From: SZUA-547 sp963669315
Lineage (GTDB): Bacteria; Pseudomonadota; Alphaproteobacteria; Rhodobacterales; Rhodobacteraceae
Direction: 5' to 3'
Length of the DNA stretch: 64,000 bases
Assembly (NCBI GenBank): GCA_963669315.1
Contig: OY770021.1
Location: 868,001 to 932,000, forward strand
Position 1 is the first letter of the stretch. Each line of letters starts with the position of its first letter. Shown one piece after another: positions 1 through 9,574 of this stretch. A model generated the notes under the pieces. That model did no database searches. It was not told the origin of the DNA and worked only from the letters and a program-made list of their open reading frames with translations. Position numbers and translations under genes: made by a program.

Positions 1-1218
1 AAGCTCGACAAACTCTTAAATGTCATGGCTAAAGAAATGGCCGAACTGGAGGAATTGCGCGACGACCTTCGCACCGAGCAGCGCAAAGAGCCGCCGGATG
101 AGGTAGTCGTGGTCAAGATCAAGAAGCAGCTCGACGCGAAAAAGAAGCGCGTCGAAGCGGCGCGCAAGGCTGCGGGTCAGCAGCGCAAGAGCTACGACAT
201 CATGTCCTCGGCGCTGAAGCGCCGGAAGAGCACAGAAGCGAAGGAGTTGATGGCGCAGTTGGACGAGTCCGAGGAGAAGATGAGCGCTCTCGAGGAGATG
301 CTCGATTCACCGTCTTTGGCTCAGGCGAGCGACGCGCTGCGCGACACGGTCAAGAAAATGGCCGAAGCGACCGCTTGGCGCGAACAGCAGCTGAAGAAGG
401 AGGAGGGCGGCTCGGGCCACGCAACCGGTCGACACGGGGCGCAAACAGGCCTCGAGCGGCAGGCCCGCCGGGCCGCCACGACCGAGATGGATACGAGCGG
501 CAAGAAGCCTAAGGCGAAAAAGGGCACCGGAATAACTCCCGATCAGAAAAAAAACGCAGGCGGAACGGCGCAGACGGTTACCTGGAACAAGGTCAAGTTC
601 ACATATACCGAGGAAGACGGCAAACGCGTGATCAAGGACCGCGTCGCGACGGCGAAGCAAATCGTCGGCGTGCCTAATCGGACCGGCGGGTCCGATACCG
701 GCTCCATGTGGGCGACTCCGGTTCTGGAAAAGGAGTCTTTCGACACCGCTAATTCGGCGGCGCAGAAGCTGAAGAAATTCACCCATTACAAGAAAAAGAA
801 GGGTTGGGGGGACTTCACAAAGCTTGTCATCAAAATGCCAAAACCGACATCGAGCCCTGGATGGGGCTACGCAGTCACGAAGAAAGATACGGCCGGTCTC
901 GACCCCGCCGATGCCGAGAAAATCCTGAAGCTCTTTGAACACGGAAAGATCTCGTTGGACCGGCTGTTCAAGGAGATGAACGTCAAATTGTTGACCGAGG
1001 AGGGAGACACCGGCGCGAAGATGGTCGAGCACGCGACAGTTGTTTTCAAGCGCGCCAATGGCGGCGACGACTGGAAGATGGTCACGCAATATCCCGATGA
1101 CGGGGTGAAGGCGGGCGATGTGGGCTGGCGGCCCTACGACAACCCTCCACCAGCGACGCTGATCTTGAAAGAGGCCGATAACTCCGAAACGCCGCTGAGC
1201 ACGAAGTCTCTGCCCTGA
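1..1218 (+). CDS. Lysine-rich coiled-coil protein of unknown function, 5' end outside window
   Basis: The reading frame is open from base 1 with no stop before the first Met at base 25 (upstream codons read K-L-D-K-L-L-N-V), so the gene very probably starts left of the window. The first 130 residues are heptad-like, rich in Lys, Glu and Ala, and predicted helical coiled coil. A low-complexity linker with many Lys/Gly (about residues 125-185) follows. The C-terminal 210 residues look like a separate globular domain (W-rich, ending near a DxGWRPYDNPPP stretch). I recognise no family. The long helical front, linker and compact C-terminal domain resemble the layout of polymorphic toxins or secreted effectors, but no toxin motif is visible. 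An IS481 stub begins about 35 bases after its stop. Confidence 0.6.
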   Translation, partial: KLDKLLNVMAKEMAELEELRDDLRTEQRKEPPDEVVVVKIKKQLDAKKKRVEAARKAAGQQRKSYDIMSSALKRRKSTEAKELMAQLDESEEKMSALEEMLDSPSLAQASDALRDTVKKMAEATAWREQQLKKEEGGSGHATGRHGAQTGLERQARRAATTEMDTSGKKPKAKKGTGITPDQKKNAGGTAQTVTWNKVKFTYTEEDGKRVIKDRVATAKQIVGVPNRTGGSDTGSMWATPVLEKESFDTANSAAQKLKKFTHYKKKKGWGDFTKLVIKMPKPTSSPGWGYAVTKKDTAGLDPADAEKILKLFEHGKISLDRLFKEMNVKLLTEEGDTGAKMVEHATVVFKRANGGDDWKMVTQYPDDGVKAGDVGWRPYDNPPPATLILKEADNSETPLSTKSLP

Positions 1219-1253
1219 GTAACCGCGTATAGCGCGCGGTTCAGTTCTGCTTG

Positions 1254-1560
1254 CGGGATCGTCGGCTGCAGGGCGTAGAGGCAGTCGTCCAGGGGAAGCA
1301 GAGTGTGACGCCGAAAGGCGACGATGATCGCCTCCTCCTCTTTGCTGAGAACGGTTGAACGGGGCTCTTTCGGCCCGGTCTTGCGATCCTCAACCGACGT
1401 CCGCTTGCGCCATTTCAGAACCGTCTTCGGGTTGATTCCATAGGTCCGGCTCAGCTCCGCGGCCGAAGCTTGCGATCGCTGTATCGCCGCTCGGACCGCG
1501 TGCGTGGTCGTGGCGCTGCCGTGGCGTATCTGTCCCATAGGGCGTCCTTCCATTCCAAAG
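1254..1560 (-). pseudogene. IS481-family transposase, 5' remnant
   Basis: Reading leftwards from an ATG at 1536-1538 the frame encodes an N-terminal helix-turn-helix typical of IS481 transposases (MGQIRHGSATTTHAVRAA, then a second helix pair with TYGINPKTVLKWRKR). Similarity stops at a L-Q-P-T-I-P motif near 1256; the remaining codons are antisense to the end of the previous gene. The DDE catalytic domain is absent, so this is a truncated, dead copy. It also lies immediately after the MFS gene and probably marks an old insertion or deletion junction. Confidence 0.8.
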
Positions 1561-1595
1561 AAAAGATCGCACCATCAAATCCTGGGATCAAACAC

Positions 1596-3230
1596 CTAGT
1601 CCGAAGTTCGAAACCGTGATGCCTGTACAGCGAGAACAGCCACAATTGGCGCGGCAAGCGACGCCAATGCGACGGTGATCAGAAGCGGGCCGAGTTGTTC
1701 GTAGTTCGCAGCCATCGAAATCTGGCCAGTGCCGAGAACGCGTACCTCGCGGCTTATGACGAATAGCTCGTTCAGCCATTTGGTCGCTAGGCTCGACGCT
1801 GAGAGCGCAAGGTTGGTGAAAGACGCCATCACCGCGAAGAACGTTGCTTTCAGATGGGCCGGCGCGTTCCGCGCGATCCAGGCGAGCATCGGGATCATCG
1901 CGATCTGGCCGAGCGGCGACTCGATCGCGGTGTCGAGAATGGCGATGAACCGGGCGTCTATGACGCCTCCGGTGCGTGCGGCGGTCCATTCGTGCAGGCC
2001 GTACGCAAGCCCAATATTCGGTAGCGCTAGGACCGCGCCGGCCAGCGTCAGAAGCACGACGATATAGGCGATAGAGCGGCGCGCCATGAGCGGCCGCAGC
2101 ACAACCAGCCCGACGAGCGTCAGGCCGGACGTGACGAAGGCGAGGATGGCGAGAAACTGCTCGTCGAAGCCAAGGATGTCGATCTCGAACCAGCCGAGGC
2201 CGGGGCCAGGAAGCGGCGCCGCCCGGAACACGAAAATGATCGCCGCCGTGCCCATCAGCGCCAGCGCTTTTTCGCGATCGAGTGCGCGCATCAGACGGCT
2301 GATCAAGAAGATGACGATCGTCATCGAGCCGGCGAACACGATCTCCTGACTCCATGCGAGATCCGAGAGGCCAACAGTGATCGAGAGTACGACGAAGGTA
2401 AGACTGCCGGCCAGTATGCGCCAGTCGGGCTCGGTTTTTTCAGGCGGCGAGAACAGGATCTCCCGCACCCTAGTATCGTCGACGCCGGCGCTTCGCATTC
2501 GCCGGGCCCGAACACGGAGCATCACTTCGTTCAGCGCCACGCCGCTCAGCGACACAAGCGGTATGGTGAGTGCGATTAGGTAAACGCCGGAGTAGAGTTG
2601 CGCCTTCTCGTCAGCGCTTAGCGCACCGACTTCGGCGAACATGTAGATGTTGAGGCCGGCGACGATGGCCAGGCCGCCGATGATAGCGATGCGGCCGAGC
2701 GTCTGCATGGTCGTGTGCATCGACTTGGCCTCCGCCTCGGGAATCAATTCGCCCTTGGCGTCGGTCTGCGGCACCGCTTCGACCGTCATGGCGTCGGCCA
2801 CTACGTCCTGGATCACATAACCAGCCGGGGAAAGAAGCGCAGCAAACACATACCAAGCTTCGACGGGCATGATCGCGCGCATAGCCTCGGTATGGGCGAT
2901 GAGCGCGTACATGATCAGTAGCGCGCCGCCGATCAGCAGCGCGCCGGCCAACACCAGCAGCGCCTTTCGCCTCCAGATGAGGTCGACCAGATGGCCGACG
3001 GGCATCTTCAGCACCCAAGGCAGTCCGGCCCAGAACGTCAGCCCGGCGAGGAATGCGGCGGATAGGCCCAGATAGTCCTTCACGAAGAAGACCCCGACGA
3101 CCGACGTCAGTCCTGAGACTCCGGCAGCGAAATAGACCATCAGCGGTGGCAGGAACGACCAACGCATCTGGCGCGCGAGGTCGCCGATCGTGCGATCGAA
3201 CCAGTCGCGTATCACCTTCGCCTCTTTCAT
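1596..3230 (-). CDS. MFS-type permease (BT1/AmpG-like)
   Basis: This is a 544-residue polytopic inner-membrane protein with about 12 to 14 hydrophobic segments. The front (MVYFAAGVSGLTSVVGVFF, then PWVLKMPVGHLVDL) has the proline-tryptophan and charged-loop pattern of the BT1/AmpG-like branch of the major facilitator superfamily, whose members import folates, nucleosides or muropeptide-like solutes. A large loop (about residues 240-265) divides the two halves. The substrate cannot be told from sequence. It lies 54 bases downstream of the protease gene in the same direction and may be co-transcribed. The C-terminus ends just before the IS481 stub and looks complete. Confidence 0.65.
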   Translation of the reverse strand: MKEAKVIRDWFDRTIGDLARQMRWSFLPPLMVYFAAGVSGLTSVVGVFFVKDYLGLSAAFLAGLTFWAGLPWVLKMPVGHLVDLIWRRKALLVLAGALLIGGALLIMYALIAHTEAMRAIMPVEAWYVFAALLSPAGYVIQDVVADAMTVEAVPQTDAKGELIPEAEAKSMHTTMQTLGRIAIIGGLAIVAGLNIYMFAEVGALSADEKAQLYSGVYLIALTIPLVSLSGVALNEVMLRVRARRMRSAGVDDTRVREILFSPPEKTEPDWRILAGSLTFVVLSITVGLSDLAWSQEIVFAGSMTIVIFLISRLMRALDREKALALMGTAAIIFVFRAAPLPGPGLGWFEIDILGFDEQFLAILAFVTSGLTLVGLVVLRPLMARRSIAYIVVLLTLAGAVLALPNIGLAYGLHEWTAARTGGVIDARFIAILDTAIESPLGQIAMIPMLAWIARNAPAHLKATFFAVMASFTNLALSASSLATKWLNELFVISREVRVLGTGQISMAANYEQLGPLLITVALASLAAPIVAVLAVQASRFRTSD

Positions 3231-3284
3231 TTTACCCGGCGCATGTTTGGGCGCGGCCCGCTGAACACTGTCAGGGTCAGCTTC

Positions 3285-4853
3285 CTATTGCTTCCGGAAT
3301 GCCTCGACCAAATCCATCAGGCTCGCCACCGGCACACCAAGATTGGACCCGCCGAATTCCGGGAGTATCGCAGTGTTCACCGCGACAACCTGACCGAGGT
3401 GATTGAGAACCGGCCCGCCGCTGCCGCCATGGGTCGTTTCCGCATCGTAGACGATTACAGTGTCGCTGGCCTGTCCGACAATGCCGCGGCTTGCGAGCGG
3501 AGCGATCAGGCCGGCATTCGCCAAACGCTCCGCAACCGCCCAGAAATCTGTTTCGGAGGCGTTCCGAAGCTCGTCGACGAACGATCGCCCGGCTTGCGCA
3601 AGCATTGCGCGCAAACCGGTCGGATAGCCCATAACAATGACCTCCTCGCCGACGTCGGGCGGCTCCGGCGCTGCGCTGAGGCCCGCTACCGGCGGGGACA
3701 CGCCAACCGAGAGAATGGCGAGATCCGCCTCTTCACTGACTTTCAGCGTGGTCACTTCGAAAGCCGGGCCGATACTGGGAAAATAGGCGACCATCTTTGA
3801 CATCAGCGGCTCGAAACTCTGAACGCTCAACGATTCCGGAGTGCTGTTACTATCCCACGGTTGCGCGACATGCCGGTTTGTCACTAGAACGCCGTCCGCT
3901 CCCAACAGAAATCCCGTGCCTACGAACTGAATCTGGGCGACGGGGCCCGAGCCTTCGAGCGACAGCAGCGGCTGTCCGCTCGGCGTCATCACAGGCAGTC
4001 CGGCGGCATTGACCACGTAGCGTAACATTCGCTGCGACTCGATGTGCCGCATGGCGTAGGCGCCTTGAAGGAACGCGACCGAAGCCGCGGCCTCGGAAAT
4101 CACGCGCTTGCTGGCGCCTGAGCGACGCTCAAGCGCCTCCAGCCGTTCGAGATTCGAGGTGACTTGAAGACTGAGCTCTTCGCGCAGCGTGTTCAGATCG
4201 CTCGGACTGAGCGCCTCGTCCCTCGCCCGCCTGATCGCGGCGGAGACGCCTTCGAGCCTGACCGCGTCGCTTTCGACGCGCTCCACCAGTCTGATACTGG
4301 TCCGATACTGCTGGTAGGCGAACGCCGCAAGAACGATCAGCGCTGCAACCACGGCCAGTCTGAACATGACGGTGGTGTCGACCGCCAAGCGGTGGAAAAG
4401 CTGACCTGCCGCCGTTGCGACGCGCTGCGGCATCGGTCTGCGGCTGGCTCGGGCATAGGCGACGCTGTCGCTGAGAATGTCATCCAGATTCCAATGTGGG
4501 CGGTGGCTCCCACCGATCAGCCGGAAGCGCGAAAGCGGTCCGAGTTCACCAAACTCGATCGTATCCAGATGCTCGAGATCGATAGTAGCGACTTTCTCGC
4601 CGTTCACCCAGATCGGCTGGGCGTCCATGGCCCTGATCTCGTACGAGTCGGCCGATCGGTGCAGCGTCGCAATCGCATCGGGCGGTGCAGCGTCACCGAA
4701 GCTCTCGCCGGACACTGAAATACGCCGCCCGTCGGCCCGGATGACTGCGCTCGATTCGGATATCCACGTCACTCGGCCGCGCATTGGCCCGGTTAAGTGC
4801 TCCAACGCCGCGACAAGGGTCGATCCGTCCCTTTCTAGCTTGTCCCGATCCAT
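3285..4853 (-). CDS. Membrane-anchored trypsin-like serine protease with FHA-like N-terminal domain
   Basis: The protein has 522 residues. Residues 20-115 are beta-rich and resemble a forkhead-associated-like or YscD-like cytoplasmic domain (WVNGEKV, DTIEFGE motifs typical of FHA edges). Residues 161-180 form one transmembrane helix. Residues 185-260 are helical coiled coil, and residues 300-520 are a trypsin-2/HtrA-like protease with a complete triad: His328 (TNRHVA), Asp377 (ADLAIL) and Ser478 (HGGSGGP). The expected topology is a cytoplasmic FHA-like domain with a periplasmic protease, a layout suited to transmembrane signalling or quality control. No PDZ domain follows. An MFS permease lies downstream. 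The upstream region is cut by an IS6 element about 175 bases away. Confidence 0.75.
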   Translation of the reverse strand: MDRDKLERDGSTLVAALEHLTGPMRGRVTWISESSAVIRADGRRISVSGESFGDAAPPDAIATLHRSADSYEIRAMDAQPIWVNGEKVATIDLEHLDTIEFGELGPLSRFRLIGGSHRPHWNLDDILSDSVAYARASRRPMPQRVATAAGQLFHRLAVDTTVMFRLAVVAALIVLAAFAYQQYRTSIRLVERVESDAVRLEGVSAAIRRARDEALSPSDLNTLREELSLQVTSNLERLEALERRSGASKRVISEAAASVAFLQGAYAMRHIESQRMLRYVVNAAGLPVMTPSGQPLLSLEGSGPVAQIQFVGTGFLLGADGVLVTNRHVAQPWDSNSTPESLSVQSFEPLMSKMVAYFPSIGPAFEVTTLKVSEEADLAILSVGVSPPVAGLSAAPEPPDVGEEVIVMGYPTGLRAMLAQAGRSFVDELRNASETDFWAVAERLANAGLIAPLASRGIVGQASDTVIVYDAETTHGGSGGPVLNHLGQVVAVNTAILPEFGGSNLGVPVASLMDLVEAFRKQ

Positions 4854-5029
4854 AGAATGAACCGTCGCTCATTCGTGCGCTATTCACAATCCTGTCGGCA
4901 ATTGTTCGCGGAAATGGTGATGTTTAGTCAGCTCTTGCTGCGTTCCAACAGACGATCAAATTTGGTCATAACCGATCATCTGAGCGCTTTGATCGAACGA
5001 CCGTTTCGTCCCGCACAGCCGTCTTTGTG

Positions 5030-5847
5030 GGTCCTGTCAGAAGAATTCGGCTTGAGGCACGGAGGGCCCTCCCCTAGCGTCCCCGGATGAGTAAGAGTAA
5101 CCCGTTCAAGGGCTTCCACAGCAGCCCTGACGTCATTCGCCTCGCGGTGATGATGTATATTCGCTTCCCGCTCTCGTTGCGGAATGTGGAGGATCTGCTC
5201 CACGAGCGCGGGATCGATATCAGCCACGAGACGATCCGGTTCTGGTGGCAGCGGTTTGGTCCGATGTTCGCCGCCGAGATCAAGCGCAAGCGGGTCGATC
5301 GGATGCGCGCATACTCGAACTGGCGCTGGCATCTGGACGAGGTGTTCGTGAAGGTCAACGGCGAGCAGCGCTATTTGTGGCGCGCCGTGGATCACGAAGG
5401 CGAGGTGCTGGAGACGGTGGTCACCAAACGCCGGGACAAACGCGCCGCATTGAAATTATTGAAGAAATTGATGAAGCGGTTCGGCGCTCCGCGTGAAATC
5501 GTGACGGATCTGCTTCGTTCGTATCGCGCCGCTCTAAAGGAACTCGGAGCTGCCGATCTTCAGACAACGGGCCGTTGGCTCAACAATCGCATTGAGAATT
5601 CGCACCTGCCATTCCGACGAAGAGAACGAGCCATGCAGCGCTTCAGGCGCATGCGAAGTTTACAGATGTTCGCCGCCGTCCATTCCTCCGTCCACAACCT
5701 GTTCAACCGAGAGCGCCACCTCTACTCCAGACGAAATTTCAAGCTTTTCCGAACCGCCGCTCTCGAAGAGTGGCGGCTGCTCGGCACGGCCTGAGGAGCC
5801 GCGTCCCAGAGCATTCGGAGACTGGTTCGAAAGTGTCTGACAACACC
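5030..5847 (+). mobile_element. IS6-family insertion sequence, copy 1
   Basis: The transposase gene is bounded by short inverted ends of the form GG-N3-TGTCAGA (left end at 5030, right end at 5847). The 8-bp flanks (TCTTTGTG left, AGGCGGCG right) do not match, so the copy did not arise by simple insertion here or has since recombined. It separates the protease/MFS pair from the amidohydrolase. Confidence 0.8.
5087..5794 (+). CDS. IS6-family transposase
   Basis: This is a 235-residue DDE transposase of normal IS6-family length. The catalytic residues are Asp84 (WHLDEVFVKV), Asp141 (IVTDLLRSY) and Glu170 (NNRIENSHL). A zinc-finger/HTH front (FHSSPDVIRLAVMMY) is present. Where the other three copies have Arg after the second Asp (TDR), this copy has Leu (TDL), which may matter for activity. 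It is about 90 percent identical by eye to the copies at 31.6 and 43.9 kb and less similar to that at 26.6 kb, so the copies entered or diverged at different times. Confidence 0.95.
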   Translation: MSKSNPFKGFHSSPDVIRLAVMMYIRFPLSLRNVEDLLHERGIDISHETIRFWWQRFGPMFAAEIKRKRVDRMRAYSNWRWHLDEVFVKVNGEQRYLWRAVDHEGEVLETVVTKRRDKRAALKLLKKLMKRFGAPREIVTDLLRSYRAALKELGAADLQTTGRWLNNRIENSHLPFRRRERAMQRFRRMRSLQMFAAVHSSVHNLFNRERHLYSRRNFKLFRTAALEEWRLLGTA

Positions 5848-6034
5848 AGGCGGCGACTTCCGCTTTGCGCCAATAACGGACATTGCGATGCCATTCGGAA
5901 AACTATTTTTTGGACGAAATAAATGGACATTGGGCGACCGTCCTCCAGATTTCGCATGAGCGTCTAATCTCAACGGAGATATCAGCGTCGCAAGACCCTG
6001 TTATTTCCAGAATGCGTCAAATTCGAACGAGGCA
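5848..6034. other. Gene-free stretch upstream of amidohydrolase
   Basis: This short stretch holds the IS6 right flank and the leader of the amidohydrolase. A purine-rich GAACGAGG precedes the ATG at 6035. No convincing promoter or RNA was seen. The IS6 insertion may have removed the original upstream region. Confidence 0.4.
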
Positions 6035-7792
6035 ATGATCATGAGCAAAGAACGGTTCGCAGGAGCGTTGAGTGTCTTCATTGTCGGAGCCCTGCTCCCC
6101 ATCTGGTCAGCTTGGTCGCAGGATGATGCGGTGACTATCTATGTCGCGAAAAGTATCATCACGATGGACCCAGGCTTGCCAGAAGCGACCGCCGTCGCGG
6201 TGAAGGATGGAATGGTCGCCGCTGTGGGTGATCTTGATGATCTCGAAGATTGGACCAGCCGCTTTCCGCACGAGATCGACCGCACGTTCGAAGCGAAAAT
6301 CCTCGTGCCCGGTTTTATCGCCGCTCATGAGCATCCGATAGTCGCCGCCAGCACGATCACCAATCGACCTCTTCTTGCTTATTACTCGACACCCAACCCA
6401 ATTGGGACGGATATCGCCGGCGTCTCAAACAAGGAGGACGCCCTGGAGCGGCTGCGTCAAACGGTGGCCCGCGATCCAGAATCCGCCGAAACGATCTTCA
6501 CTTGGGGTTATGACGTCATTGCGATGGGAGGGCATCTTAGCCGCGCCGATCTCGACCCAATCTCGACCACGCGCCCGATCATCATCTGGGATGCGTCAGT
6601 GCACTTCGCGTACGCAAACACGCCCTATCTCGAACAGATTGGCGTTACCGCCGAAGACGCAGCGAGAGTCCCCGGCATCGAGTTGGGGCCGGACGGTGAG
6701 CCGAACGGGCAGTTCCTCGCCGTCGAAGCGGCCGCGTTCGCGCTGGTTCCCGAAATTGAAAAAGCGATGGCCAACATGCGCCCGGCCGTCGACAAGATCA
6801 TCGCGCTCAACCGCCAGGCGGGCGTCACTACAACGACTGAACTGGCCTTTGGCGCCGTCAACCCGGAGTTCGAGAAACAGTTCTTTGGGTCCTATTTCAA
6901 CGATCCGGAGACGCCGCTGCGCATCGTCGTAGTGGCCGACGCCGCCACCTACGCGCAACTGCATGGCGAAGGCGCCGTCGAGGCGGTCAACGTGCTCGCT
7001 GAAGAGAACACCGACAAGGTGATCTACTCGGGCGTCAAGTTCTTCGCGGACGACGCCTTTCTCGGTCTCGCCATGGCGTTGCGAGAGCCTGGGTATCTCG
7101 ACCCGGACCTGCGAGGTATCTGGAACACGCAGCCGGACGCGATGTTCGAGGCGATGCGACCCTGGTGGGAGGCTGACTTCCGCATCCACATCCACAGCAA
7201 TGGAGACGCCGCGCAAGATGCCGTGATCGACGCTCTGGCCGCGCTGCAAGCCCACAAGCCGCGCTTCGACCATCGCTTTGTGTTCGAGCATTTCGGCCTG
7301 TCCTCACTGGACCAGATCCGGCGAATGAAGGCGCTCGGCGCCGTCGCCAGCGTCAATCCCAGCTACGTCTATCTGCGTGGCGACCTGAACGCAGCCTATA
7401 TCGGCCGCAATCGCGCGGCGCAGGCGGCTCGACTTGGCACGCTCACAGCAAATGGTGTGCCTACGACGATCCACTCCGATCTTCCCGTCGCGCCGGCGGA
7501 GCCGCTACTGCTGATGTGGATCGCGGTGAATCGGTTCGGTCAGTCCGGCGAGGTTCTCGCGCCGGCCGAACGTGTGAGCGCGGAGCAAGCGCTGCGCATG
7601 GTGACCATCGACGCGGCTTACGTGCTTGGAATGGACGACCGCATCGGTAGCATCGAGCCTGGCAAGCACGCCGACTTTACAGTGCTCGAAGAAAACCCGC
7701 TCGAAGTGGAGCCCGAGACCATTCGCGACATCGGAATTTGGGGAACAGTGCTGGCGGGAGAAAAGTTCCCTGCGCCAGTTAAAGGTCAATAG
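6035..7792 (+). CDS. Exported amidohydrolase, YtcJ-type
   Basis: This 585-residue protein carries an N-terminal signal peptide (ending near W-S-A-W-S-Q, about residue 29), so it should act in the periplasm. It belongs to the amidohydrolase superfamily, amidohydrolase-3/YtcJ branch, which includes N-substituted formamide deformylase. Visible metal-site motifs are FIAAHEHP (the H-x-H site), HIHSNGDAAQD (equivalent of the HAIGDRA motif) and THSDLPVAPAEP-like IHSDLP near the end. Residues at the end (GSIEPGKHADFTVL) are the classic closing beta-sandwich of the family. The substrate is unknown. An alternative start is the second Met two codons later. It stands alone between two IS elements. Confidence 0.8.
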   Translation: MIMSKERFAGALSVFIVGALLPIWSAWSQDDAVTIYVAKSIITMDPGLPEATAVAVKDGMVAAVGDLDDLEDWTSRFPHEIDRTFEAKILVPGFIAAHEHPIVAASTITNRPLLAYYSTPNPIGTDIAGVSNKEDALERLRQTVARDPESAETIFTWGYDVIAMGGHLSRADLDPISTTRPIIIWDASVHFAYANTPYLEQIGVTAEDAARVPGIELGPDGEPNGQFLAVEAAAFALVPEIEKAMANMRPAVDKIIALNRQAGVTTTTELAFGAVNPEFEKQFFGSYFNDPETPLRIVVVADAATYAQLHGEGAVEAVNVLAEENTDKVIYSGVKFFADDAFLGLAMALREPGYLDPDLRGIWNTQPDAMFEAMRPWWEADFRIHIHSNGDAAQDAVIDALAALQAHKPRFDHRFVFEHFGLSSLDQIRRMKALGAVASVNPSYVYLRGDLNAAYIGRNRAAQAARLGTLTANGVPTTIHSDLPVAPAEPLLLMWIAVNRFGQSGEVLAPAERVSAEQALRMVTIDAAYVLGMDDRIGSIEPGKHADFTVLEENPLEVEPETIRDIGIWGTVLAGEKFPAPVKGQ

Positions 7793-7995
7793 CAGAGTTC
7801 AGACGATCACATCTGTCCGTTTTGGGTCAAAACCAGTCTAATGCACAGCAAAATGCCCAGCATTCCGACGCAAATCGAAAGCGGCCACTCATGCGAAACG
7901 GATTTTGACCAGCCACCAGATCGATAGGGCGAAGTCCGGATGTTCGGTGTTCGGAAGCAGCCGTTGGGCGATTTGGGTTGGAACGACGGCCTAGA
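7793..7995. other. Gene-free stretch before the IS1182 element
   Basis: About 200 bases without a plausible gene. The words TGTCCGTTTTGGGTCAAAA and CGGCCACTC resemble dispersed intergenic debris often seen around transposons. No terminator-like hairpin with a T-run was identified. Confidence 0.35.
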
Positions 7996-9520
7996 GCCGA
8001 TTGTGTTGAAAAACTCCCCGTTGAAGTAGCTTCGGCGTCCTGATTCAGTCCACCGGCAAACGCGGGAGGGCGGTTGAGATGATGGGTCCGAGGCAGGAAG
8101 CGCAAGGCGCGCTTTTCTACGAGTTCTCGATTGAGGATCATGTGCCGCGGGATCACCTGTTGCGGTCGATTGACCGGTTCGTCGATCTTTCTGGCGTCCG
8201 CCATCACCTGGCTGCTCACTACAGCTCGACAGGCCGGCCCTCGGTCGATCCAGAACTGATGATCCGGATGCTGCTTGTCGGCTACGTGATGGGTATTCGG
8301 TCCGAGCGCCGCCTTTGCGAAGAGGCGCATCTGAACCTCGCCTACCGGTGGTTTTGCCGGCTCGATCTCACCGACCCGATCCCTGACCACTCTACTTTCT
8401 CGAAAAACCGCCACGGGAGGTTCCGGGAGAGCGACCTCTTGCGCCGCCTGTTCGAAGAGGTCGTCGCGCGCTGCATCGTCGAGGGCCTGGTCGGCGGCCA
8501 AAGCTTCGCGGTCGACGCCAGCATCATCCGGGCCGACGCCAGCAAGCAGAACGCGACGCCAATCGCTGACTGGCCGGCGGAGAAGCTCGACCCCGAGGAC
8601 GCGCCCCGCGCCGTGCGTGAATATCTCGATACGCTTGACGACGCCGCCTTCGGCGCGGCGACGGAGAAAGCGCCCAAGTTCACTTCACATGCCGACCCGG
8701 CCGCGCAATGGACCGGAGCGCTGAAGGGGCCGGCCTTCTTCGCTTACGCGGACAACTATCTGATCGACACGGACCACGTGGTCATCGTCGATGTGGAGGC
8801 GACGCGGGCGGTCCGCCCGGCGGAGACGGGCGCCGCGCAGACCATGATCGACCGAACGATGGACCGTTTCGACCTCTCCCCCGAGCGGCTGATCGCCGAC
8901 ACGGCTTACGGGTCCGCGGCCATGCTGAACTGGCTGGTCGAGGGGCGCGGGATCGAGCCGCACATCCCGGTGATCGACAAATCGGCTCGGCGGGATGGAA
9001 CCTTCTCCCGCGAGGACTTTGCTTACGACCACGAGACCGACGCTTACATCTGTCCCGGAGGCCGTCCGATGACGACGACAGGGGCGCCGGGTCAATGACG
9101 AGGCGACGCTGATCTACCGCGCCAGCAAGCGCGACTGCGACGCCTGCGTCCTCAAACCCGCTGTTGTCCAAAAGCGCCCCAACGAAAAGTCCCCCGATCC
9201 ATCCACGAAGGCGCGCGGGACATCGCCCGCGCCATCGCGAAGACCGACGCCTATGTCGTCTCGCGCCGAATGAGGAAAAAGGTCGAGATGCTCTTCGCCC
9301 ACCTCAAACGCATCCTCAAGCTCGACCGACTTCGATTACCCGGACCCAACGGCGCCAGGGACGAATTCCACCTCGCAGCCACCGCTCAGAACCTCAGAAA
9401 GCTCGCCAAACTGGTCCCGGCGCCCCGAACGTCGCAACCGGCGTGATCGGGCCCGGTTGCGCGTCGAACGACGCCGCTCTCCAACAGCCAAACTTGACGA
9501 CTTTTTCAACGGAATCAGCC
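7996..9520 (+). mobile_element. IS1182-family insertion sequence, inactivated
   Basis: The element is delimited by imperfect inverted ends: left GCCGATTGTGTTGAAAAAC from about 7996, right end near 9498-9520 whose reverse complement begins GGCTGATTCCGTTGAAAAAG. Inside is one transposase gene broken by two frameshifts. Target duplication could not be recognised in the flanks. It ends about 55 bases from the stop of the response regulator gene. Confidence 0.8.
8079..9446 (+). pseudogene. IS1182-family transposase with two frameshifts
   Basis: The frame from 8079 encodes 339 residues with the DUF772-type front (DHLLRSIDRFVDL, RPSVDPELMIRMLLVGYVMG) and the first catalytic Asp region (SFAVDASII). 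It reaches a premature stop at about 9098. One shift near 9085 moves the reading to VNDEATLIYRASKRDCDAC, and a second near 9193, in a run of five C, moves it to IHEGARDIARAIAKTDAY and the terminal KKVEMLFAHLKRILKL motif, ending at a TGA at 9444-9446. The catalytic Glu region lies after both shifts, so no functional transposase is expected without double frameshifting. Confidence 0.85.
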
Positions 9521-9574
9521 CAAAGCAGACCCGCTAACAAATCGGCTAGCGGCCAATGTCCACCATCTGCCACC

